Positions 1 to 6,304 of a DNA stretch of 12,386 nucleotides are shown here, piece by piece (position 1 is the stretch's first letter; each line of letters begins with the position of its first letter). The notes under the pieces are model-generated. The model was not told the DNA's origin. It worked only from the letters and a program-made list of their open reading frames with translations, and made no database searches. This stretch comes from Candidatus Hydrogenedentota bacterium (lineage in GTDB: Bacteria; Hydrogenedentota; Hydrogenedentia; Hydrogenedentiales; CAITNO01). The position numbers were made by a program, and so were the translations under genes. The stretch covers positions 1 to 12,386 of the forward strand of contig CAIXUF010001351.1 in NCBI GenBank assembly GCA_903922535.1. Direction: 5' to 3'.

Positions 1-253
1 TGCCGATCCCGCCGACTGTGATGTTCTGGCCGAAGCCTACGGGTTTTACCGGCGCATCATCAACCGCGTCCGCATGATGAACGGCTCCTCCACCAGCAAG
101 TTGCCCGAGGATGAGGATGCGCGCGCCCAGCTTGCCGCCCGGCTAAACATGGACGCCAACATTATGGCACCCATCCAGAAAATGCGCGCCGCCGTTCATG
201 CGGTCTACCACCGCGTTTACACCGCCGCCTGCGGCGATCTGGCGCGCGAATGA
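1..253 (+). CDS. glnE: GlnE-like glutamine synthetase adenylyltransferase, C-terminal end (partial)
   Basis: An open frame enters from the left edge (codons from base 2) and ends at a TGA at 251-253, giving 83 visible residues. It includes AYGFYRRIINRVRMMNGSST, followed by KLPEDEDARAQLAARL and a final helix ending in VYHRVYTAACGDLARE. The order 'AYxFxRRxxNRxR...LP......LAxRL' is what I know from the last helical domain of glutamate-ammonia-ligase adenylyltransferase (GlnE), which adds or removes AMP on glutamine synthetase in response to PII. The catalytic domains lie outside the window, so the call rests on this tail alone. A GlnD-like or GlnE-related nucleotidyltransferase is the main alternative. 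It converges with the ClpP gene across an 18 bp gap in which I see no terminator. Confidence 0.65.
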   Translation, partial: ADPADCDVLAEAYGFYRRIINRVRMMNGSSTSKLPEDEDARAQLAARLNMDANIMAPIQKMRAAVHAVYHRVYTAACGDLARE

Positions 254-271
254 TCGCCTCCCGGCGTTTCG

Positions 272-874
272 CTAGTCGAGTTCCCGCATGTTGGTGACGA
301 TGCGGGCCACCAGACCGTAGGCCAGCGCCTCTTCAGCGCTCATCCAGAAATTGCGGTCGCTGTCGCGGCAGACCTTTTCCATGTCCTGGCCCGTCTCCAG
401 CGCAATCAGTTCATTGATGCGCTTGCGGATCTTAAGAATCTCCTGCGCCTCAATGCGGATGTCCGCCGCCTGCCCCCCGGCGCCGCCGCTCGGCTGGTGC
501 AGCAGGAACCGCGTGTTCGGAAGGGTAAAACGCCGTTCTTTGGGCGCGCCCAGAAGAATGGGCACCGCTATGCTGGCCACCCACCCCACGCCAAGCGCCA
601 ACACCGGCGACGCGATGAAGCGCATGACGTCATGAATGGCGTACCCGGAATCCACATGTCCACCCGGCGAACTTATGACAACCTTGATGGGATCTTTTGA
701 AATGCCGTCCAGCACAAGCAACTGGCTAATGACGCGTTCCGCCAGTTCCGGGTCAACCTCCCCGGAAACCATCACCACGCGCGACTGAAGCATGCGGGAC
801 AGCAACGGCTGTTCCTTGCCCTCTTTTGTCCCGCAACCCTCTTCTTCGTCACAATATATCCGGTCAATGCCCAT
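272..874 (-). CDS. clpP: ClpP-type ATP-dependent Clp protease proteolytic subunit (S14)
   Basis: A 200-residue serine protease subunit of the ClpP family, which forms the degradation chamber fed by a Clp AAA+ unfoldase. The SPGG oxyanion segment (69-72), nucleophile Ser101 (in GWVASIAV), His126 (in LLHQPSGG) and Asp171 (in CRDSDRNF) are all present, so it should be catalytically competent. The C-terminal half follows ClpP closely (QAADIRIEAQEILK, INELIALETGQ, SAEEALAYGLV). Two things are unusual. The block after the serine, nearly always Met-Gly-Ala, is Ile-Ala-Val, and the N-terminus is a charged, acidic, Cys-containing stretch of about 23 residues instead of the standard ClpP start. A strong AGGAAAGGAA ribosome site lies 7 nt before the ATG. 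It is the last gene of a minus-strand cluster, 58 bp behind a polytopic membrane protein and with no Clp ATPase beside it. A housekeeping ClpP and a divergent paralogue are both possible; I favour the paralogue. Confidence 0.9.
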   Translation of the reverse strand: MGIDRIYCDEEEGCGTKEGKEQPLLSRMLQSRVVMVSGEVDPELAERVISQLLVLDGISKDPIKVVISSPGGHVDSGYAIHDVMRFIASPVLALGVGWVASIAVPILLGAPKERRFTLPNTRFLLHQPSGGAGGQAADIRIEAQEILKIRKRINELIALETGQDMEKVCRDSDRNFWMSAEEALAYGLVARIVTNMRELD

Positions 875-932
875 TACCGCATTCCTTTCCTGATTGATAG
901 ACTCCTATTCTGCCATCCGCCCGCAAGCGCGG

Positions 933-2759
933 TCAAGGCAACAGGCACATCACCGCCCACCCGCCCGCACCTGGACCACAGTCCAGCGTCGCATCTTCTA
1001 TCAGCGACACGCGCGGTTCATCCCCAAGACACACATCAGCAGAACCCGCAAGCGGTGCGTACCATTCCCCAGTCTCACCGTCCACGACCGCATCGAGCCA
1101 CCAGGAGTCCCCCTCACCCGGCGTCTCTCCACCGCACACACCCATGCGCCAGGTCCGCCCTGTCTGTCCGCCCGGGTAAAACACAGCAACCATCCGGCCG
1201 TCATGAAGTGGCCTCGTCGCCAGCACGGCAGGCAAATACAGCCTCGGAATCCCCTCCGGGGCTTGGACCGATTGGCAATAGCTGCCGCAGAGTTTTAAGC
1301 CCGCCAGCAACTCGCTGGCAGTCCATTCGCCGAAGTCCGCATCCGCTTCGTTGATGCCCAGGAGACTTGCGAGGGCGCGCCGCAGCGGTTCCGCGTCTAT
1401 GTCAATACTGGGGCCCGCCTTGACCCGGGACTTGAGCGTCGTCACGGCCTCCTTCCCCTTTCCATCGCCGATCAAACAGCGCTCATAGGGTATGCCCGCC
1501 ATGCCTTCGGCCTGTTGTCTGACTTTCGCGAGAAACTGGTGCAGACTTTTCTCATCACACGGGCCAAGAACGGCCGCGGCGCGGCGTTCCCGCACCGCCC
1601 CGGCAAAGGTATCCGCGGCAGCCTCAACTTGTCCGCGCTCCAGTTCCAGTTCCGCCAGTTCCAGACGCGCCCTTGATTCCCCCGGAAAGCGCCGCAGCAC
1701 CAGACCAAGATAATCCGTCGCGTCCTGAATGCCGCTTTGTTTCCTTGCGCGCTGCGCCCCCCGCAAATAGTCCCTGGCGTCACCGGGAAAGAGTATGACC
1801 GCATGCGCCGCAAGCAACGGAACAACCAACAGCCATACCCAGCCAACCGTCACGGCTTCAACGTTTCGGAGCGTGCGCGGAACACCAAGCGCCGCGATAA
1901 GACCAAACGAAAAACACAACCCCGCCGGGGGGAAGCGCCCGCTGAAAGCGGAAAGCAGCGCGAACAGCAGCAGAAGCACACCCAGACAGGTCCGGGAACA
2001 GAAAATGCGTGACTCAGCAAGGACAAACACGCGGGCGGCAGCCTGTGAAACCAGATAAAGACCGAGGAGCACCAACGGCAATAACGGGAATGCGAGCGCG
2101 CCGAAATTGGGATTCCAAGTTCGGAGGTCCGCATGAAGACGCCTTGTCATCACAAACAAGGCTATGCCGCAACAGGCCGCAGCAAACGGTAGCAGCCATG
2201 CAGCCGCTCCCCACGCAAGATGCCGCCGTCCCAGAAACAGCGCCATTGCGGCGAAGAAAAACCATGCGAACAGGATCACCGCATCGGACACACACGTTGG
2301 ACCGGCGCCGACCGTCCCGCCTTCCTGCGCAAAGAAGGTCGGAAACACCTTGTTGAACTCCGCCAATACCGTCAAGACCGCGACACAGCCCGCAGACAAC
2401 GACGACAACGCCAGTGCGCGACAAGCCAATGTTCGGTTCGTGGCGCCAAAGACGGCCAAAAGAAATGCGCCGCATCCAACCATAACGCCCGGCGCAACAT
2501 TCCTCTCCCCTGTCGCCCAGAATGCGGCGGCACCGCCACCCATGAGCACGGCGGGCCAAAACAGATCAAACGGTATGTTTGGGCGGCCGCACCGAACCCA
2601 TGAAATGACAAGAACCAGCGTCAGTATCGCCAAGGCCGCCGAAAACAGACCCTGACCGTTATACACCTGCCCGTATGCGCCCCATGGCCACGCAATCGCC
2701 GCCGCATACACGGCGCCAAAAGCCAACCTCCGCCTTTCGCATGAGGGGTCTTCCCGCAT
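933..2759 (-). CDS. Polytopic membrane protein with TPR-like C-terminal soluble domain, function unknown
   Basis: I do not recognise a specific family for this 608-residue protein. Residues 12-324 contain about ten or eleven hydrophobic segments (roughly 12-29, 39-56, 65-82, 89-106, 115-134, 157-176, 182-204, 219-240, 258-274, 278-293, 304-324). A soluble region of about 280 residues follows. Its first part, around 345-393, reads as paired amphipathic helices with TPR-like spacing (ARLELAELELERGQVEAAAD). The far C-terminus is rich in Gly, Trp and Cys and probably beta-structured. The protein has about 19 cysteines, including a CGSYC pair at 491-495. A multi-span N-terminus followed by TPR-like helices recalls O-antigen-ligase/Wzy-like proteins, but I see no diagnostic motif and do not claim it. 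The start ATG overlaps the upstream gene's stop (TAATG), which implies translational coupling, and clpP follows 58 bp downstream. Confidence 0.8.
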   Translation of the reverse strand: MREDPSCERRRLAFGAVYAAAIAWPWGAYGQVYNGQGLFSAALAILTLVLVISWVRCGRPNIPFDLFWPAVLMGGGAAAFWATGERNVAPGVMVGCGAFLLAVFGATNRTLACRALALSSLSAGCVAVLTVLAEFNKVFPTFFAQEGGTVGAGPTCVSDAVILFAWFFFAAMALFLGRRHLAWGAAAWLLPFAAACCGIALFVMTRRLHADLRTWNPNFGALAFPLLPLVLLGLYLVSQAAARVFVLAESRIFCSRTCLGVLLLLFALLSAFSGRFPPAGLCFSFGLIAALGVPRTLRNVEAVTVGWVWLLVVPLLAAHAVILFPGDARDYLRGAQRARKQSGIQDATDYLGLVLRRFPGESRARLELAELELERGQVEAAADTFAGAVRERRAAAVLGPCDEKSLHQFLAKVRQQAEGMAGIPYERCLIGDGKGKEAVTTLKSRVKAGPSIDIDAEPLRRALASLLGINEADADFGEWTASELLAGLKLCGSYCQSVQAPEGIPRLYLPAVLATRPLHDGRMVAVFYPGGQTGRTWRMGVCGGETPGEGDSWWLDAVVDGETGEWYAPLAGSADVCLGDEPRVSLIEDATLDCGPGAGGWAVMCLLP

Positions 2760-2944
2760 TATCGGCGGCCTTGAGCGTCATCGGACACAACCGCCATGCC
2801 CACGCCTTGCTGCGGAGCGTGGGAAACGCCACACCCCTTGACAAGCCCAAAGAGGCCGTACAGCACTAGCAAGGCAACGGTCATGCAGAAAAACACCCTC
2901 AGGGCAATTCTCCTCGTGTGCGTCAGGTGTTGAACCGCGTCCAT
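2759..2944 (-). CDS. Small single-span membrane protein, function unknown
   Basis: A small protein of 61 residues from the ATG at 2944, or 70 residues from an in-frame TTG at 2971. A basic, polar N-terminus (MDAVQHLTHTRR) precedes one hydrophobic helix (about residues 14-34 of the ATG form, FFCMTVALLVLYGLFGLV), then a short polar tail of about 25 residues. The positive residues before the helix predict a cytoplasmic N-terminus. An AGGAG lies 13 nt before the ATG, which is rather far, with a weaker GAAGAAG closer; the TTG has no better site, so the ATG is preferred without certainty. Its TAA stop shares a base with the ATG of the polytopic membrane protein. That overlap is the main evidence that the gene is real, and it suggests a small subunit or partner of that protein. 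Confidence 0.65.
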   Translation of the reverse strand: MDAVQHLTHTRRIALRVFFCMTVALLVLYGLFGLVKGCGVSHAPQQGVGMAVVSDDAQGRR

Positions 2945-3017
2945 TACTTCTTCATTTCTCCTCTTCGCCAACTTGCATCCGCCCTGGTACTACTGCCCAC
3001 GATGGGTGCTGCTGCGG

Positions 3018-3046
3018 AGTGTAACCCTTCCCGCATTTCCGCGCAA
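3018..3046 (-). promoter_or_regulatory. Candidate sigma70-type promoter for the membrane protein-clpP cluster
   Basis: On the minus strand TTGCGC (3046-3041) and TACACT (3023-3018) are separated by exactly 17 bp. Transcription would start near 3011, leaving a leader of about 40-67 nt before the small membrane protein. Matches to consensus are modest (3/6 and 4/6), so this is a position-supported guess. Confidence 0.3.
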
Positions 3047-3047
3047 A

Positions 3048-3070
3048 ACAATTCACACGGCGGACAATTC
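3048..3070. repeat. Short direct repeat (ACAATTC x2) in the divergent intergenic region
   Basis: ACAATTC occurs at 3048-3054 and again at 3064-3070, 16 bp start to start, between the two divergent promoter candidates. The spacing is about one and a half helical turns. It could be a regulator site or chance; no regulator is encoded next to it. Confidence 0.25.
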
Positions 3071-3079
3071 CCGCGAATA

Positions 3080-3109
3080 TTGCATTTAGGGCACTGCCCT
3101 GCGTATTAT
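3080..3109 (+). promoter_or_regulatory. Candidate sigma70-type promoter of the PilZ gene
   Basis: TTGCAT (3080-3085) and TATTAT (3104-3109) are separated by 18 bp. The -10 matches consensus at 5 of 6 positions and the -35 at 3 of 6. Initiation near 3116 would give a leader of about 26 nt before the TTG start at 3142. The spacer is almost filled by a perfect palindrome (separate entry). Confidence 0.5.
3088..3100. promoter_or_regulatory. 13 bp palindrome in the promoter spacer, candidate operator
   Basis: AGGGCACTGCCCT is a perfect inverted repeat with 6 bp arms around one central base. It lies between the -35 and -10 of the candidate PilZ promoter and is centred at 3094. A dimeric regulator bound here would sit directly on the RNA polymerase site. 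No known regulator site is recognised. Confidence 0.4.
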
Positions 3110-3141
3110 CACTTTAAGTTGCTAAACAGGATTGAGCACCA

Positions 3142-3810
3142 TTGGCATCTATCTTTAGAACCGGGCAGCGCTTGTGGCTGTTTGTACAGGGCACTCGGGT
3201 GGCCGTGCGCGCGAAAAGCCACGATCACGATTCCATCACCGTCAGTCCCGGTCCCAACGTTCTACTTCCACGCGGTGCCGAAGTCCCCGTGGGTTGTCCA
3301 ACCCCATACGGCTACATGATCTATTGGATGCAGGTGATGACCCCTCCAAATGACCTGGGACGCCAGGCCGTGCTCCGCCGCAACCCAAACGCCGCGGGCA
3401 ACTTTAACCGCCGCGGCTGGCGTGTCAACGTTTCCCTGCCCGCCACCATACGCCGCGCCGGTGCCCCGCACTTTATCGAAAGCCGCGCCGCAAACCTCAG
3501 CATGGAAGGCGCTTTCCTCGAGTCCGCCGCAAGCATCTCCCTCGGCGACCTTATCGATGTCCGCATGACCATTCCCGGCACCACCCCGTGCCAGTTGTCC
3601 GCACGGGTTTGCCGCTTGGCCGCGCCCACGCCGACGGACACAGACAATCTTTCACCCGATCAGCCTGTCACCGGCGCGGGCCTCTGCTTCCTCAATGTCC
3701 CCCCGGAGACCAGAACCATACTGACCTGCTACCTGTGGCGTACCATCCGCGAATCACGCGGCGTGGGCAGCAGGATTCCCCACGACTCGCCCCGGCACAG
3801 CCCTGCCTGA
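3142..3810 (+). CDS. PilZ-domain protein with YcgR-like N-terminal domain (probable c-di-GMP receptor)
   Basis: A 222-residue protein with a likely two-domain YcgR-type layout. Residues about 4-70 resemble the flagellar-brake/PilZN beta domain (FRTGQRLWLF at the start, GYMIYWMQVM near its end). Residues about 88-200 form a PilZ domain. Both c-di-GMP binding motifs are intact: RxxxR as R90-R94 (RRGWR) and [D/N]xSxxG as NLSMEG (118-123). Such proteins bind cyclic di-GMP and pass the signal to motility, polysaccharide or other targets; the target here is unknown. The start must be the TTG at 3142, because an in-frame TGA lies at 3133-3135 and the next ATG (inside GYMIYW) would remove most of the N-terminal domain. 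A weak CAGGA lies about 10 nt upstream. It appears to be a single transcription unit. Confidence 0.85.
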   Translation: MASIFRTGQRLWLFVQGTRVAVRAKSHDHDSITVSPGPNVLLPRGAEVPVGCPTPYGYMIYWMQVMTPPNDLGRQAVLRRNPNAAGNFNRRGWRVNVSLPATIRRAGAPHFIESRAANLSMEGAFLESAASISLGDLIDVRMTIPGTTPCQLSARVCRLAAPTPTDTDNLSPDQPVTGAGLCFLNVPPETRTILTCYLWRTIRESRGVGSRIPHDSPRHSPA

Positions 3811-3837
3811 CGGGCTTCCCGTTGCCCGCTCCTCCTT

Positions 3838-3846
3838 TGGTACAAT
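3838..3846 (+). promoter_or_regulatory. Candidate extended -10 promoter of the oxidoreductase-isomerase operon
   Basis: TGGTACAAT (3838-3846) matches the extended -10 form TGnTATAAT with one mismatch. No good -35 lies at the right distance, which is typical of extended -10 promoters. Transcription would start near 3853, about 30 nt before the ATG at 3882. The 71 bp gap after the PilZ gene shows no convincing terminator, so read-through is possible. Confidence 0.45.
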
Positions 3847-3881
3847 AAGTCTCCCTTAGGACGCATCCACGGAGCCCGCAC

Positions 3882-5030
3882 ATGGAAACCTTGAATATCG
3901 GAGTCATTCTCAACGGAGTCACCGGGCGCATGGGCACCAACCAGCACCTTGCCCGCTCCATCATGGCCATTCGCAAACAGGGCGGCATCCCCATCCCCGG
4001 AGGAAAAGTCATCTTCCCAGAGCCGCTCCTCCTTGGGCGCAATGCGGACAAGCTCCAGGCACTCGCGCAGGCCCACGGCGGACTGTCCTGGTCCACCGAC
4101 CTCGATGCGGCGCTCTCCGACCCCGCCTATTCGGTCTACTTCGACACCCAAACCACGCTGTTGCGACACGCTTCAACAGTGAAAGCCATTGCCGCGGGCA
4201 AGCACGTCTATTGCGAAAAGCCCGTCGCGGCAACCACAGCCGACGCCTTGGACCTCTATCACCGCGCCGAAGCGCGCGGTGTCCGCCATGGCGTCGTGCA
4301 GGACAAGCTCTGGCTCCCCGGTTTCCTCAAACTGCGCCGCCTCATAGACACCGGCTACTTTGGACGCATCCTCGCCGTCCGGGGCAATTTCGGCTACTGG
4401 GTCTTCACGGGCGAAGACCAGCCCGCGCAGCGTCCCTCCTGGAACTATCGCAAGGCCGAAGGCGGCGGCATCATCGTCGACATGCTCTGCCACTGGCGCT
4501 ATGTCGTGGACAACCTCTTCGGCGACGTCAGTGCCGTGTCCTGTTACGGCGTTAATCACATCCCCCGCCGCTGGGACGAATCGGGCGCCCCCTATGACGC
4601 CGACTCCGACGACGCGGCCTTCGCCACCTTTGAAACGAAGTCCGGCGTCGTCTGCCAGTTCAATTCCTCCTGGGCAACCCGCGTGCGCCGCGACGATTTG
4701 CTGACCGTCCAGGTGGACGGCACCAAGGCCTCCGCCGTGGCCGGGCTCCGCGAATGCTTTGTGCAGCACGACGCGACCACGGCCAAACCCGTTTGGAACC
4801 CCGACGTGCCCAGCCCCATTGATTTCAACAGCGGCTGGGAGCGCGTGCCGGACAACCAGCTCGCCGAAAACGCCTTCAAGGCCGAATGGGAACTCTTCCT
4901 CAAGCACGTCGTGCTCGGCACCCCCTTCAAATGGAACCTCCTTGAAGGTGCCAAGGGCGTCCAACTGGCCGAACTGGGCATGGAAAGCTGGAAGCGCCGC
5001 GCCTGGGTGGATGTGCCGGAATTGAAGTGA
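3882..5030 (+). CDS. Gfo/Idh/MocA-family oxidoreductase (NAD(P)-dependent sugar dehydrogenase)
   Basis: A 382-residue cytosolic dehydrogenase. The N-terminal Rossmann domain begins with GVILNGVTGRMGTN. The family hallmark CEKP is at 111-114, and the active-site block GGGIIVDMLCHW contains Asp200 and His204, the usual catalytic/substrate pair. Members oxidise or reduce sugars, inositols or their derivatives with NAD(P); the substrate cannot be read from the sequence. The nucleotide-binding loop is GVTGRMG instead of the usual GxGxxG, and about 30 residues containing GGIPIPGGKVIFPEP are inserted before the second strand (LLLGRN). This marks a distinct subgroup. GGAG lies 7 nt before the ATG. 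The isomerase gene follows after 28 bp, so the two probably act on one sugar route. Confidence 0.9.
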   Translation: METLNIGVILNGVTGRMGTNQHLARSIMAIRKQGGIPIPGGKVIFPEPLLLGRNADKLQALAQAHGGLSWSTDLDAALSDPAYSVYFDTQTTLLRHASTVKAIAAGKHVYCEKPVAATTADALDLYHRAEARGVRHGVVQDKLWLPGFLKLRRLIDTGYFGRILAVRGNFGYWVFTGEDQPAQRPSWNYRKAEGGGIIVDMLCHWRYVVDNLFGDVSAVSCYGVNHIPRRWDESGAPYDADSDDAAFATFETKSGVVCQFNSSWATRVRRDDLLTVQVDGTKASAVAGLRECFVQHDATTAKPVWNPDVPSPIDFNSGWERVPDNQLAENAFKAEWELFLKHVVLGTPFKWNLLEGAKGVQLAELGMESWKRRAWVDVPELK

Positions 5031-5058
5031 ATTCCCGACTAAAAGGACCCTGAAACCG

Positions 5059-5883
5059 ATGCCGGACAAGTTTACTGACTTCTCCCGTTTGTGCATTCAC
5101 ACCATGACCACCAAGCCGTGGAACCTCGAACAGGCCATTGACGGCTACTGCCGCGCCGGCGTCCCCGGCATCACCGTCTGGCGCAACGCCATCGAGCCAT
5201 ACGGCGTCAAAGACGCCGCCCGCATGCTCAAGGCCAGCGGACTCAAGGTCGCCAGCCTGTGCCGGGGCGGCTTCTTTGTGGCCACCGGCGCCATGGACCG
5301 CGAACAGGCCCGCACGGAAAACCGCAAGGCCATCGACGAGGCGGCAGAGATCGGCGCGCCGTTGGTGGTGCTCGTCTGCGGCGCCAATCCGGGCGTCGAT
5401 TTACCCATGGCGCGCCAGCAGATTCTCGACGGCATCCACGCCGTCGAACCGCACGCCAAGGCCGCCGGCGTCAAACTCGCCATCGAGCCGCTCCACCCCA
5501 TGTACGCCGACACCCGCTCGGCCGTCAACACGCTGGAGCAGGCCAACAACCTCGTGATGGCGCTTGACAGCCCCTGGGTCGGCGTCTGCGTCGATGTCTA
5601 TCACTGCTGGTGGGACCCGTTCCTCCGCGCCGAAATCGACCGCGCGGGCAAAAGCATCCTCGCCTTCCACGTTTCCGACTGGCGCATCCCCACCCGCGAC
5701 CTCCTCAACGACCGCGGCATGATGGGCGAAGGCTGCATCAACCTCCGCGAAATCCGCGGATGGGTGGAAAGAGCCGGATTTCGCGGAATGGTCGAGGTCG
5801 AAATCTTCTCCGACCAGTACTGGGAATGGGACCAGAGCCGCCTAGTGGAACGCATCAAGCGCGCCTGGCTGGCGAACGTCTGA
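5059..5883 (+). CDS. Sugar phosphate isomerase/epimerase-like TIM-barrel protein (AP endonuclease family 2 fold)
   Basis: A 274-residue single-domain protein of the xylose isomerase-like TIM-barrel superfamily. The expected divalent-metal ligands can be placed: Glu143 in AIEPLHP, Asp179 in CVDVYHCWW, His204 in AFHVSDW and a Glu in MVEVEIF (246 or 248). Relatives interconvert keto- and aldo-sugars or epimerise them (hydroxypyruvate, tagatose, inosose and related substrates); the substrate here is not determinable. No signal peptide is seen. AAGGA lies 12 nt before the ATG, a rather long spacing. It is the second gene of an operon with the Gfo/Idh/MocA dehydrogenase, a common pairing in catabolic pathways for inositols and unusual sugars. 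A hairpin begins 13 bp after the stop. Confidence 0.88.
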   Translation: MPDKFTDFSRLCIHTMTTKPWNLEQAIDGYCRAGVPGITVWRNAIEPYGVKDAARMLKASGLKVASLCRGGFFVATGAMDREQARTENRKAIDEAAEIGAPLVVLVCGANPGVDLPMARQQILDGIHAVEPHAKAAGVKLAIEPLHPMYADTRSAVNTLEQANNLVMALDSPWVGVCVDVYHCWWDPFLRAEIDRAGKSILAFHVSDWRIPTRDLLNDRGMMGEGCINLREIRGWVERAGFRGMVEVEIFSDQYWEWDQSRLVERIKRAWLANV

Positions 5884-5896
5884 ACCAGGCAAAACA

Positions 5897-5920
5897 GGGC
5901 TTTCGCGGCCCCCAAAGCCC
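5897..5920 (+). terminator. Hairpin after the isomerase gene, possible terminator
   Basis: GGGCTTT (5897-5903) pairs perfectly with AAAGCCC (5914-5920) around a 10-nt loop, starting 13 bp after the isomerase stop. It is followed by a C-rich run, not a T tract, so intrinsic termination would be inefficient. It may act as a 3'-end stabiliser or Rho-associated end. Confidence 0.4.
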
Positions 5921-5961
5921 CCTTTCGCCCCGAATTTGCCCCTTTCGCAGCCTCCTTGTCC

Positions 5962-6129
5962 GCTTACTTTTGCCGAGAGGAAGCTTACTTTTGCCGAGAG
6001 GAAGCTTACTTTTGCCGAGAGGAAGCTTACTTTTGCCAAGAGGAAGCTTACTTTTGCCAAGAGGAAGCTCACTTTTGCCAAGAGGAGGCTTACTTTTGCC
6101 GGAAGGAGGCTTACTCTTGCAAAGAAAAA
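5962..6129. repeat. 21 bp tandem repeat array, about eight copies
   Basis: The unit has a CTTACTTTTGCC core followed by GAGAGGAAG, 21 bp head to tail. Copies start at 5962, 5983, 6004, 6025, 6046, 6067, 6088 and 6109. The first three are identical. Copies 4 and 5 share one G-to-A change (GCCGAG to GCCAAG). Copy 6 has further changes, copy 7 more, and copy 8 is clearly decayed, so divergence rises toward the carboxypeptidase gene. A HindIII-type AAGCTT spans each junction of copies 1-5. The 21 bp period, no spacers and no cas genes exclude CRISPR. In frame with the downstream gene the unit would read as a seven-residue TFAERKL repeat, but family alignment puts the gene's start downstream. Confidence 0.95.
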
Positions 6130-6250
6130 GCGTTCTTGCTGTTTGGGAAACCGCGTTGCTGGCAAAAAATGCCCCTCTTTCCTCAGGCAAAGCCAAGAAC
6201 ACGGCAGGATGCCGCGTCGACGTTCAGACCGCCCCGAGCACGACGGTAAC

Positions 6251-6280
6251 TTGCCGCAACAGCGTCCGCCCTGTTATTGT
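6251..6280 (+). promoter_or_regulatory. Candidate promoter of the M32 carboxypeptidase gene
   Basis: TTGCCG (6251-6256) and TATTGT (6275-6280) are 18 bp apart. The -10 is preceded by TGT, giving an extended -10 TGn arrangement like that at 3838. The -10 matches consensus at 4 of 6 positions. Initiation would fall near 6287, only about 18 nt before the ATG at 6305, so the leader would be short. Confidence 0.35.
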
Positions 6281-6304
6281 CCTTCCACTACCGGAGCCCA
6301 AGAC

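Larger units (their letters stand above)
5884..6304. other. 421 bp gene-free region between isomerase and carboxypeptidase genes
   Basis: The only stretch over 300 bp without a convincing gene. In order it holds a hairpin (5897-5920), two copies of CCCTTTCGC about 20 bp apart, the 21 bp tandem repeat array (5962-6129), roughly 120 bp with no recognised element, and a promoter-like site at 6251-6280. All six frames are open across the array because its period is a multiple of three and the unit has no stop, so apparent ORFs here are not evidence of coding. Confidence 0.7.

Noticed and set aside
914..935. Short GC inverted repeat between clpP and the membrane protein gene
   Set aside because: The arms are only four bases (CCGC/GCGG) in GC-rich DNA, with no T tract; not distinguishable from chance.
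3088..3101. Sigma54-type GG-N10-GC promoter
   Set aside because: Only the GG and GC pairs match, and the flanking bases do not fit TGGCAC...TTGCA. A sigma70-type reading of the same region is better supported.
4173..5096. 307-codon minus-strand frame opposite the Gfo/Idh/MocA gene
   Set aside because: It is Gly/Val/Ala/Asp-rich shadow translation with no motif, and the opposite strand has a complete, motif-bearing gene.
5962..6129. CRISPR array
   Set aside because: Units are contiguous 21 bp copies with no variable spacers, and no cas genes are present.
5936..6304. N-terminal extension of the carboxypeptidase through the repeat array (TTG at 5936)
   Set aside because: M32 enzymes are about 500 residues and similarity begins at the ATG at 6305, which has its own ribosome site. 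The array is open in all frames, so openness carries no weight. Kept as a question in the findings only.
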